Source: Actinoplanes oryzae
Lineage (GTDB): Bacteria; Actinomycetota; Actinomycetes; Mycobacteriales; Micromonosporaceae
Direction of reading: 5' to 3'
DNA length: 64,000 nt
Assembly (NCBI RefSeq): GCF_030757795.1
Contig: NZ_JAUQWH010000001.1
Coordinates: 1 to 64,000 of the forward strand
The notes beneath the pieces were generated by a model. That model ran no database searches and was not told where the DNA came from. It worked only from the letters and a program-made list of their open reading frames with translations. Both the position numbers and the translations under genes were made by a program. Within the stretch, counting starts at the first letter, position 1. Each line of letters begins with the position of its first letter. Positions 55,701 through 62,768 of this stretch are shown here, in pieces.

Positions 55701-57640
55701 ACCTCGGCACGGACACGCAGACGCAGGACTTCACGGTGGTCGGCGTCGGCGACATGTCCGGCGACGTGTTCGGCAACGGCATGCTGCTCTCCGAGCACAT
55801 CAAGCTGGTCGCCGCGTTCGACCACCGGCACATTTTCCTGGACCCGGATCCGGACCCGGCCGCCTCGTGGGCGGAACGCCGCCGCGTGTTCGACCTGCCC
55901 CGCTCGTCGTGGGCCGACTACGACCCGGCCGTCATCAGCGAGGGCGGCGGCGTCTATCCGCGGTCGGCCAAGTCGATCCCGGTGTCCCCGCAGGTGCGGG
56001 CCGCGCTGGAGCTCGGCGACGCGACGGCGGTCAGCCCGGGCGAGCTGATGCGGGCCATCCTCGCCGCCCCGGTCGACCTGCTGTGGAACGGCGGCATCGG
56101 CACCTACGTCAAGGCGACCACCGAGACGCACGCCGAGGTCGGCGACAAGGCCAACGACGCGATCCGGGTCAACGGCGCCGACCTGCGGGTCAAGGTGGTC
56201 GGGGAGGGCGGCAACCTGGGGCTCACCCAGCGCGGCCGGATCGAGTTCGCCCGCTCGGGCGGCCGGATCTTCACCGACTTCATCGACAACGCGGCCGGGG
56301 TCGACTGCTCCGACCACGAGGTCAACATCAAGATCCTGCTCGGCGGCGCGGTCACCGACGGGGAGCTGACCCTCCCCGAGCGCGACGAGCTGCTCGCGGC
56401 GATGACCGACGAGGTCGGCGCGCTGGTGCTGCGGGACAACTACGAGCAGGCCACGGCGCTCGGCAACGCCCGCCAGCAGGCCCACTCCCTGCTGCCCGTG
56501 CACCGCCGCATGCTGCTGGCGCTGGAGCAGTCCGGCCAGCTCAACCGCGAGCTCGAGGCCCTGCCCAGCGACAAGGAGCTGGCCGCCCGCTACGAGAACG
56601 GCGAGGGGCTGTCCACGCCGGAGTTCGCGGTGCTCCTGGCGTACGTGAAGATCTCGCTGGAGCGGCAGGTCCTGGCCGATCCGATCGTCGACGAGGAGTG
56701 GACCCACGGCGTCCTCGCGCGCTACTTCCCGACGCCGCTGCGGGAGCGCTTCGCCGCGCGGATGGCAGGCCACCGGCTGCGCCGCGAGATCATCTCGACC
56801 AGCCTGGTCAACGAGGTGGTCAACCGGGGCGGCACGTCGTTCGTCTTCCGCGCGATGGAGGAGAGCGGCGCGTCGGCGGCGGACGTGATCCGGGCCTATG
56901 TCGTCGTCCGCGAGGTCTACGGCCTGCGGGATCTGTGGGCGGCGGCCGAGCGGCTGGACAACAAGGTGCCGACCTTCGCGCAGACGCTGGTCTATCTGGA
57001 GACCCGGCGGCTGCTCGACCGGGCGGTCCGCTGGCTGGCCGGCAACCGGCGCTCCCCGCTGGACGTGGCCGGCGAGATCGAGCGGCTGCGCCCCGGCGTC
57101 GGCTCCCTGCTGGAGCGGCTGCCCGAGGTCGTCATCGGCGCCGAGCGGCGCTCGCTCACGGCCCACGCCGAGATGCTCGTCGGCAACGGCATGCCGGAGG
57201 AGCTGGCCCAGGGCGTCGCCCGCGTCGTCTACGGCTTCGGCATGCTCGACATTCTGGAGACGGCCAAGGCGACCGGCCGGGACGTGCGCGACGTGGCCGA
57301 CGTCTACTTCGTCCTCTCCGAGCGCTTCCAGATCGACGTGCTGCTGTCGCACATCTCGCGGCTGCCGCGCGGCGACCGCTGGCAGACGCTGGCCCGGATG
57401 GCGCTGCGCTACGACCTCTACTCGGCGCTGGCCGGGCTGACGGCGGAGGTGCTGCAGACGGCCTCGCCGGACGCCTCGCCCGAGGACAAGGTGGCGGAGT
57501 GGGAGCAGGTCAACGCGGCGTCGCTGGCCCGCGCCGGCAACGCGATGGGCGACGTCGCCGAGTCGCCGGCGGACCTGGCGGCGCTGTCCGTCCTGCTCCG
57601 CCAGATCCGCACCCTGGTCAAGACGTCGTCAGCGGGCTGA
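52709..57640 (+). CDS. gdh: NAD-specific glutamate dehydrogenase, large (180-kDa) class
   Basis: The 1643-residue enzyme deaminates glutamate to 2-oxoglutarate with NAD. This class has N-terminal ACT-like domains (around VISIVTDDMPFLVDSTTALL), a central catalytic core and a long C-terminal helical domain. The core shows GGLRWSDRREDFRTEVLGL, the catalytic-Lys segment VIVPVGAKGGFVLKQ, VGDMSGDVFGNGML, DLLWNGGIGTYVKAT and the acceptor segment VVGEGGNLGLTQRGRIEF. The length matches the mycobacterial and Streptomyces enzymes. Its last 23 bases overlap the convergent hydrolase gene. Confidence 0.97.
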   Translation: MPATDEAAHESDPELDFGPGPGLALTGRLGASEEDLDEPLPNAERLVAQAVARAGEDHATATLVDRFWRFAPDEELVGYTPEEMFSAAREHRELAAARLPGELKLDISAPCEDQPHTVISIVTDDMPFLVDSTTALLTAHQLQVHLLVHPLIVVRREPLGALAQVEANVEPDDAIEGDLVESWIRVEIDPVRTEEAREQLHNELRRVLTDVRDAVDDWPRMRQRALVIADELATARGTESKLPVPDKDVTDSVELLKWLAHDHFTFLGYREYHLDGDLLSAVPGSGLGILRGDQSTARKLSSMAPEAHQRALEKRLLVITKANSRATVHRSAYLDYIGVKVFNDQGEVCGERRFLGLFSSSAYRTSVRELPVVRRKVMEVLDRSGLSPRGHSGKDLLQILETYPRDELFQIKTDDLYEAVIGVLRMAGRRQLRLFLRRDGYGRFISCLIYLPRDRFTTGNRQAMQEILLRELNGVGVDYTTRVTERMLARVHFIVRTDPADPPGGVDPNVLAERLADATRMWDDDFSLVLERKVGEEPAKELFQRYTAAFPDSYKDGHTPYEAVLDIAKLELLEESGQLEMHLYRKRRLDRDGCAEPDDSDVRFKVFRYGEPMMLSAVLPVLHSLGVEVVDERPYEVRRADGTVYLYDFGLQPPSSHHELSEVRPQVENAFAAAWQNETEVDGFNELVLRAGLTWRQVVVLRAYAKYQRQTGNVFSQRYVESTFVAYPEITRLLVRLFETRFSPRLEVGEGERIRRAEDLVERITELLDGVESLDQDRILRSYLRLMQATLRTSFFQRGADGRPKSYVAFKLDPTAIPDLPQPRPKFEIFVYSPRFEGVHLRFGAVARGGLRWSDRREDFRTEVLGLVKAQMVKNAVIVPVGAKGGFVLKQRPGDRDEAVACYKLFIGALLDVTDNIHSGKIVPPVDVVRHDGDDPYLVVAADKGTATFSDTANEISVGRDFWMGDAFASGGSAGYDHKKMGITARGAWESVKKHFRDLGTDTQTQDFTVVGVGDMSGDVFGNGMLLSEHIKLVAAFDHRHIFLDPDPDPAASWAERRRVFDLPRSSWADYDPAVISEGGGVYPRSAKSIPVSPQVRAALELGDATAVSPGELMRAILAAPVDLLWNGGIGTYVKATTETHAEVGDKANDAIRVNGADLRVKVVGEGGNLGLTQRGRIEFARSGGRIFTDFIDNAAGVDCSDHEVNIKILLGGAVTDGELTLPERDELLAAMTDEVGALVLRDNYEQATALGNARQQAHSLLPVHRRMLLALEQSGQLNRELEALPSDKELAARYENGEGLSTPEFAVLLAYVKISLERQVLADPIVDEEWTHGVLARYFPTPLRERFAARMAGHRLRREIISTSLVNEVVNRGGTSFVFRAMEESGASAADVIRAYVVVREVYGLRDLWAAAERLDNKVPTFAQTLVYLETRRLLDRAVRWLAGNRRSPLDVAGEIERLRPGVGSLLERLPEVVIGAERRSLTAHAEMLVGNGMPEELAQGVARVVYGFGMLDILETAKATGRDVRDVADVYFVLSERFQIDVLLSHISRLPRGDRWQTLARMALRYDLYSALAGLTAEVLQTASPDASPEDKVAEWEQVNAASLARAGNAMGDVAESPADLAALSVLLRQIRTLVKTSSAG

Positions 57641-58406
57641 CGAAGCGCTCGATCGCGGCCGCCAGGCGCCCCGGCGCCCGCAGCTCGGCGTTGTGGCCCT
57701 GTCCGTGCAGCACCAGTCGTGTGGTGCGCGGCAGGGCCCGCTCCAGGGCGTCGAGCCGGGCACCGAGATGCGCGGGGCTCCTGTCGCCGCCGATGAGCAG
57801 GATCGGCAGGTCCAGCTTGGCGTAGATCGGCAGCCGCACGCCCAGGGCGTCGATCGCGTCGTTGTCGTCGAGCTGGCGCACCACCCGGTCGCGGAAGCGG
57901 CTGCGGCCGAGGATCCAGCCCATTGCCGCAGCCTGGAGGGCGGGCGCCTTGACGATGTCCCGCGCGAAGATGGTCATCGCCTGCCCGGGCTTGCCGCGCT
58001 CCAGCGCTGCCCGCGCGGCGACCTGCGCGGCGCCGCCCAGCGGTGGCCCGATGACGACCGGCGGCTCGTAGAGCACGGCGCCCGCGTAGCCCCGCGGATC
58101 GGCGGCCAGCGTCTCCAGGGCCAGCACGGCGCCGGACGAGTGCCCGATCAGCACGGGCGGGCGGCCCAGCTCGCCGGCGACGGCCGAGACGTGCTCCACC
58201 TCCTCCGCCATGGTGACCGGCCGGGGGAGATCCAGCCGGTATTGCCGCCGGTGCAGCCGCACGGTCCGGAACCGGTGCCGCAGCCGGTCGGTGACCCGCT
58301 GCCAGGCCGAGGGGTCGCCCATCCCGCCGTGGATGACCAGCAGCGGGAAGCCGAGCCCCTCGTCCACGGCCTCCGCCACCGACCCGTCGATCGCCGTCAC
58401 ACGCAT
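57618..58406 (-). CDS. Alpha/beta hydrolase under TetR control
   Basis: The 262-residue hydrolase has the oxyanion loop LLVIHGGMGDPSAW, the nucleophile GHSSGAVLAL, an acid region LPILLIGGDRSPAHLG and the catalytic His in VLHGQGHNAELRAP. It diverges from the TetR gene, with two palindromic operators in the 52-base gap, so it is the likely regulated target. The substrate is unknown. Confidence 0.9.
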   Translation of the reverse strand: MRVTAIDGSVAEAVDEGLGFPLLVIHGGMGDPSAWQRVTDRLRHRFRTVRLHRRQYRLDLPRPVTMAEEVEHVSAVAGELGRPPVLIGHSSGAVLALETLAADPRGYAGAVLYEPPVVIGPPLGGAAQVAARAALERGKPGQAMTIFARDIVKAPALQAAAMGWILGRSRFRDRVVRQLDDNDAIDALGVRLPIYAKLDLPILLIGGDRSPAHLGARLDALERALPRTTRLVLHGQGHNAELRAPGRLAAAIERFVSPLTTS

Positions 58407-58414
58407 CGTGTCCT

Positions 58415-58451
58415 CCTTAGCAGCGCTAAGGACAATTTAGCACTGCTAAGG
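58415..58451. promoter_or_regulatory. Two tandem TetR-type operators
   Basis: CCTTAGC-AGC-GCTAAGG (58415-58431) and TTAGC-ACT-GCTAA (58437-58449) are perfect palindromes whose centres are 20 bases apart, about two helical turns. They fill the gap between the hydrolase and TetR starts and should control both. Confidence 0.85.
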
Positions 58452-58458
58452 TGAGCCC

Positions 58459-59091
58459 GTGAAGGGATTGAGCCGCGACGTGATCGTGCGCGCGGCGCTG
58501 CGACTGCTCGACGACACCGGCCTCGAGGGGCTCACCGTCCGGAAGCTGGCGGCGGAGCTGGACGTGCAGTCACCGGCGCTCTACTGGCACTTTCGCACGA
58601 AGCAGGATCTGCTCGACGGCATGGCGGACGAGATCATCCAGCGCGCCGGGATGGGACCACCCGTGCCCGGCGAGCCCTGGGAGGAGTGGCTGCGCCGGCG
58701 CGCCCGGGCCTATCGCGGGTCGCTGCTGGCGAGTCGCGACGGCGCCCGGGTGGTGTCGGCGTCCGCGCGGGGCGGCAGCGCGGTCGGCGAGTTCGAGCGG
58801 GAGCTGGCGGCGATGGTCGAGGCGGGCTTCACGCCGCGGCTGGCGTTGTGGACGATCGCCGCCCTGAGCCACTACATCACCGGGCACGTGCTGCAGGAGC
58901 AGGCGGCCGTCGTGCCGGACACGGTGCCGGATCTGAGCGGCCTGCCCACGCTGGCCGCGGCCGTGCGGGACGGCGGTTTCCACGGCGACGACCTCTTCGA
59001 GCACGGGCTCGAGGTGCTCATCGCGGGGACGCGGGCTCAGCTGTCCGCAGCACCCGCGAGCCCAGCCCCATCACCACCGTCAGCGCCGTGA
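58459..59091 (+). CDS. TetR-family transcriptional repressor (TetR_C class)
   Basis: The 210-residue regulator has the DNA-binding domain SRDVIVRAALRLLDDTGLEGLTVRKLAAELDVQSPALYWHFRTKQDLLDGMA. The LDVQSPALYWHFRTKQDLL recognition region is like that of TetR itself. The ligand-binding half has helices typical of the TetR_C class (ALWTIAALSHYITGHVLQEQA). It lies beside two matching palindromes and opposite a hydrolase gene. Its last 74 bases overlap the convergent MFS gene. Confidence 0.93.
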   Translation: MKGLSRDVIVRAALRLLDDTGLEGLTVRKLAAELDVQSPALYWHFRTKQDLLDGMADEIIQRAGMGPPVPGEPWEEWLRRRARAYRGSLLASRDGARVVSASARGGSAVGEFERELAAMVEAGFTPRLALWTIAALSHYITGHVLQEQAAVVPDTVPDLSGLPTLAAAVRDGGFHGDDLFEHGLEVLIAGTRAQLSAAPASPAPSPPSAP

Positions 59092-60163
59092 CCACGATGA
59101 ACGACGTGGTCAGCGAGGTCAGGTGCGCGATGCCGCCGAGGATGCCGGGCGCCACGAGCCCGCTGCCGTAGGCGATGCCGGCGACGCCGGCCAGGCTGCG
59201 GCCGGGGTGGTCGCCGATCCGGCCGGCGGTCACGAAGACCAGCGGGACGACCACCGCGATGCCGGCGCCGAGCAGACCAAAACCGGCGAGCGCGGCCGCC
59301 ACGTGCCCCGCCAGCACCACGGTGACCGCGCCGGCCGCCGCGCACACGCCCGCCACCCGCACCGTGCGGACCGGACCGAGGCGTTGGATCACCCGGTCGC
59401 CGGCGAAGCGGGCCACGGCCATGCTGATCGAGAAGACCGACACGGTCAGCGCGGCGACGTCCGCCGAGCCGCCGACCACGTCCCGCACGTAGACGGCCGA
59501 CCAGTCCAGGCCGGAACCCTCGGCGAAGACCGCGCACAGGGCGACGAGCCCGATCGGCAGCACCGCCCGGGACGGCAGCGCGAAGGCGGGCGGCTCCTCG
59601 AGCGTGGGCTCGGGCCGGTGCCGGAGCAACCAGAAGCTCGCGGTCAGCGCGACCACGGCGAGGACCGCGGCGGTGAGCGCGAAGTGGATGCGGGCGTCGA
59701 GTCCCGTCGCCGTGGCCGCGACCGCCGACCCCGCCAGGCCGCCCACGCTCCAGTAGCCGTGGAAGCCGGACATCACCGAGCGGCCGTACCGCTCCTCGAT
59801 CAGGACGGCTTCCGCGTTCATGGCCACGTCGGCGAGGCCGGCGGTGGCGCCGTAGCCGATCAGGATGGCGCAGAGGGCGTACACGTCGGTGGGAAGAGCG
59901 GGCAGGGCCAGGGCCGCGCACCAGAGCAGGATGAGCACGCGGGTCAGCGCCCGCAGGTCGAAGCGGTGCGCCAGGCGGCCGGAGAGCGGCATGGCCAGCA
60001 GTGCCCCGACGCCCGGCATGAGCAGCGCGATCCCGAGCCCGCCCGCGCCCACCCCCACATGGTCGGCGATCCACGGCACGCGGGCGGCGAAGGTGCCGGT
60101 CACCGCGCCGTGGACGGCGAAGATCACGGAGGTGGCGATCCGGGCGTGACGAAGGGCGTGCAT
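59018..60163 (-). CDS. MFS transporter
   Basis: This 381-residue protein has twelve predicted membrane helices. The MFS loop 2-3 motif reads GRLAHRFDLRALTR, and the protein includes MSGFHGYWSVGGLAGSAVAA and a second-half counterpart (ARFAGDRVIQRLGPVRTVR). It resembles the FucP/YbjJ-like group of sugar or small-molecule carriers. Its 3' end overlaps the TetR gene by 74 bases on the opposite strand. The substrate is unknown. Confidence 0.88.
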   Translation of the reverse strand: MHALRHARIATSVIFAVHGAVTGTFAARVPWIADHVGVGAGGLGIALLMPGVGALLAMPLSGRLAHRFDLRALTRVLILLWCAALALPALPTDVYALCAILIGYGATAGLADVAMNAEAVLIEERYGRSVMSGFHGYWSVGGLAGSAVAATATGLDARIHFALTAAVLAVVALTASFWLLRHRPEPTLEEPPAFALPSRAVLPIGLVALCAVFAEGSGLDWSAVYVRDVVGGSADVAALTVSVFSISMAVARFAGDRVIQRLGPVRTVRVAGVCAAAGAVTVVLAGHVAAALAGFGLLGAGIAVVVPLVFVTAGRIGDHPGRSLAGVAGIAYGSGLVAPGILGGIAHLTSLTTSFIVVTALTVVMGLGSRVLRTAEPASPR

Positions 60164-60186
60164 GACGGGTCACCCTACGGGCCTGG

Positions 60187-60205
60187 TACCCCCTAGGGGT
60201 ATAAG
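60187..60205 (+). promoter_or_regulatory. CsoR-like copper operator overlapping the copA -10 box
   Basis: TACCCC-CTA-GGGGTA (60187-60201) is the C-tract/G-tract inverted repeat typical of CsoR sites. It overlaps TATAAG (60200-60205), a good -10 box 9 bases before the start codon, so repression by occlusion is likely. No csoR gene is in the window. Confidence 0.75.
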
Positions 60206-60213
60206 CTGGGGGC

Positions 60214-62391
60214 ATGACGCAGCGGATCGAGCTCGAGATCGGCGGCATGACCTGCGCGGCGTGCGCCAACCGGATCGAGAAGAAGCTGAACCGGCTCGCG
60301 GGCGTGACGGCGACGGTCAACTACGCCACCGAGAAGGCGCACGCCACGGTCCCGCCGGGCATCGACGCCGCCGCGCTGATCGCCGTCGTGGAGAAGACGG
60401 GCTACACCGCCGCGGAGCCCGCTGCCGAGCCGCCTGCCGAGAGATCGACTGCGGACCCTTTGCGTACGCGACTGCTCGTCTCCGCCGTGCTGAGTGCGCC
60501 GGTGATCGTGCTGGCCATGGTCCCCGCCTGGCAGTTCGACTACTGGCAGTGGCTGTCGCTCGTCCTCGCCGCGCCCGTCGTCGTCTACGGCGGGTGGCCG
60601 TTCCACCGGTCCGCGCTCGTCAACGCCCGGCACGGCGCCGCCACCATGGACACGCTCGTCTCGGTGGGCACGCTGGCGGCGTTCGTGTGGTCGCTGTGGA
60701 CGCTGTTCCTCGGCGACGCCGGCATGCCCGGCATGACCCACCCGTTCTCGCTGCGCGCGGGCGGCGACGGCGACGCGATCTATCTCGAGGCCGCGGCCGG
60801 GGTGACCACCTTCCTGCTGGCCGGCCGGTACGCGGAGGCCCGCGCCAAGCGCCGCGCCGGCGACGCGCTCCGTTCGCTGCTGGAGCTGGGCGCCAAGACG
60901 GTGACCCTGCGCGGCGGCGTCGAGATCCCGGTGGACCGCCTCACGGCCGGTGACGAGTTCCTCGTACGCCCGGGTGAGCAGGTGGCGACCGACGGCACCG
61001 TGGTCGAGGGCGCCTCGGCCGTCGACCAGAGCCTGATCACCGGCGAGTCCGTGCCCGTCGAGGTGACCGTGGGTGACGCCGTCACCGGCGGCACGGTCAA
61101 CGCCGGGGGCAGCCTCGTCGTCCGCGCCACCCGGGTCGGCGCCGAGACCCGGCTGGCGCAGATGGCCCGGCTGGTCGAGGAGGCGCAGGCGGGCAAGGCC
61201 GGGGTGCAACGGCTCGCCGACCGGGTCTCGGCCGTCTTCGTCCCGGTGGTGCTGACGCTGGCCGTGGCGACGCTGGGCTACTGGCTCGGCACGGGCGCGG
61301 GCAACGCCGAGGCGTTCACGGCGGCGGTGGCCGTACTGATCATTGCGTGCCCGTGCGCGCTCGGGCTCGCCACGCCGACGGCGCTGCTGGTGGGGACCGG
61401 GCGGGGCGCGCAGCTGGGCATCCTGATCCGGGGTGTGGAGGCGCTGGAGCAGGTGCGCCGCATCGACACCGTGCTGCTGGACAAGACGGGCACCGTGACG
61501 ACGGGCGAGATGGCGGTGCGGGAGATCGTGCCGGTCGGAGTGGCCGCGGGCCCGTCCGGCGGCGAGACGGCGGCGGGGGAGTTGCTGCGGCTGGCGGGAG
61601 CGGTAGAGGCGCCCTCGGAGCATCCGCTGGGCCGGGCGATCACCGCGGCCGCGCGGGCCGCCGGCGAGCTGCCGCCGGTCATGGACTTCCGGGCCACGGC
61701 CGGCGTCGGCGTGCGCGGCACGGTGGAGGGCGCCCTGGTCGAGGTCGCGCGGGGCGCGGGCGAAGGTGCTTTCACCTGGGTCGAGGTGCGCGTCGACGGC
61801 ACCCCGCGCGGGCGCCTGGCCCTGGCCGACACGGTACGCCCGTCGAGCGCCCCCGCCGTCGCCCACATGCGCCGCCTCGGGCTGCAGCCGGTGCTGGTCA
61901 CCGGCGACGCACCGGCCGTGGCGTCGGAGGTCGCCGCGGCGGTCGGCATCACCGAGGTCGAGGCCGGCGTGCTGCCCGAGGGCAAGGTCGAGACGGTCAA
62001 GCGGCTCCAGGCCCGCGGCCGCCGGGTCGCGATGGTCGGCGACGGCGTGAACGACGCTGCCGCCCTGGCCCAGGCCGACCTGGGCGTGGCCATGGGCGCG
62101 GGCACCGACGTGGCCGTCGAGGCGTCCGACCTGACCTTGATGCGCAACGACCTGTGGGCCGCCGTCGACGCGGTCCGCCTGTCGCGCCGCACGGTGCAGA
62201 TCATCCACGGCAACCTGTTCTGGGCGTTCGCCTACAACGTGGCCGGCCTGCCGCTGGCCGCCGCGGGGCTGCTCAACCCGATGATCGCCGGTGCCGCCAT
62301 GGCCCTGAGCTCGATCTTCGTCGTCGGCAACAGCCTGCGCCTCCGCACTTTCCGCCGGACGCAACCAGAGTCGCGCGGCGCCCGGCGATGA
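60214..62391 (+). CDS. copA: Copper-exporting P-type ATPase
   Basis: The 725-residue P1B-type ATPase has an N-terminal metal-binding domain with GGMTCAACANRIEKKL. Membrane helices follow, then the transport site CPC (IIACPCALGLATPTALL), the phosphorylation motif DKTGTVTTGEM, the HP motif SEHPLGRAI and the hinge GDGVNDAAALAQADLGVAMG. C-terminal NVAGLPLAAAGLLNPMIAGAAMALSSIFVV is the copper(I)-type helix pair. The TGE loop is in LITGESVPVEV. The CsoR-like site upstream supports copper. Confidence 0.95.
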   Translation: MTQRIELEIGGMTCAACANRIEKKLNRLAGVTATVNYATEKAHATVPPGIDAAALIAVVEKTGYTAAEPAAEPPAERSTADPLRTRLLVSAVLSAPVIVLAMVPAWQFDYWQWLSLVLAAPVVVYGGWPFHRSALVNARHGAATMDTLVSVGTLAAFVWSLWTLFLGDAGMPGMTHPFSLRAGGDGDAIYLEAAAGVTTFLLAGRYAEARAKRRAGDALRSLLELGAKTVTLRGGVEIPVDRLTAGDEFLVRPGEQVATDGTVVEGASAVDQSLITGESVPVEVTVGDAVTGGTVNAGGSLVVRATRVGAETRLAQMARLVEEAQAGKAGVQRLADRVSAVFVPVVLTLAVATLGYWLGTGAGNAEAFTAAVAVLIIACPCALGLATPTALLVGTGRGAQLGILIRGVEALEQVRRIDTVLLDKTGTVTTGEMAVREIVPVGVAAGPSGGETAAGELLRLAGAVEAPSEHPLGRAITAAARAAGELPPVMDFRATAGVGVRGTVEGALVEVARGAGEGAFTWVEVRVDGTPRGRLALADTVRPSSAPAVAHMRRLGLQPVLVTGDAPAVASEVAAAVGITEVEAGVLPEGKVETVKRLQARGRRVAMVGDGVNDAAALAQADLGVAMGAGTDVAVEASDLTLMRNDLWAAVDAVRLSRRTVQIIHGNLFWAFAYNVAGLPLAAAGLLNPMIAGAAMALSSIFVVGNSLRLRTFRRTQPESRGARR

Positions 62392-62768
62392 GGTGGTAGC
62401 CACGTCATCGTCTTCAGGGGCGCCGCGCCCGCCGAAGCGGAGGCCAGAAACTCAGCAGTGCGGGCCGGACGCTCAAGTCCGGCGGATGCTCCCGAATCCG
62501 CCGGAGCGCCCGGCCCGCCATCTGCACCGCCGGCCGCGCTCGGACTGGTCCCGAAGCCCGAGGCGCCCGGCGGTATCCCCAGATCCACCTGCGGACATGA
62601 CGCTACGTGATGATCACCCGACGAGGGAAGCGGTCCGTGCGGGAATTGTCCGTTCGGCCGGAAGAACGTGGGCAGCCGAGCGGGACAGGCGGTTGATCAT
62701 CGGACCGCACCGGACAATTCGGGCGGCTATTGGCCACGGAGAGTAGCTGACAGCTTGATCACGCAGCG
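62392..62768. other. Non-coding gap with inverted words
   Basis: No convincing gene was found. Apart from a hairpin after copA (62478-62505), it contains GAATTGTCCG (62643-62652) and its exact inverse CGGACAATTC (62711-62720). GCGGTCCG/CGGACCGC and GATGATCA/TGATCATC are also each present in both orientations around them. These words do not nest into one stem. Confidence 0.6.
62478..62505 (+). terminator. Hairpin downstream of copA
   Basis: TCCGGCGGAT-gctcccga-ATCCGCCGGA is a perfect 10-bp stem 87 bases after the copA stop, without a T-run. It may end copA transcription. Confidence 0.5.

Noticed and set aside
54046..57825. A 1259-codon open frame on the plus strand inside the glutamate dehydrogenase gene
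   Set aside because: It is Arg/Ala/Gly-rich without domains and follows the GC pattern of the real gene in another frame.
62393..62746. A 117-codon plus-strand frame after copA
   Set aside because: It is Arg/Pro-rich and has no ribosome site or recognisable pattern; treated as non-coding.
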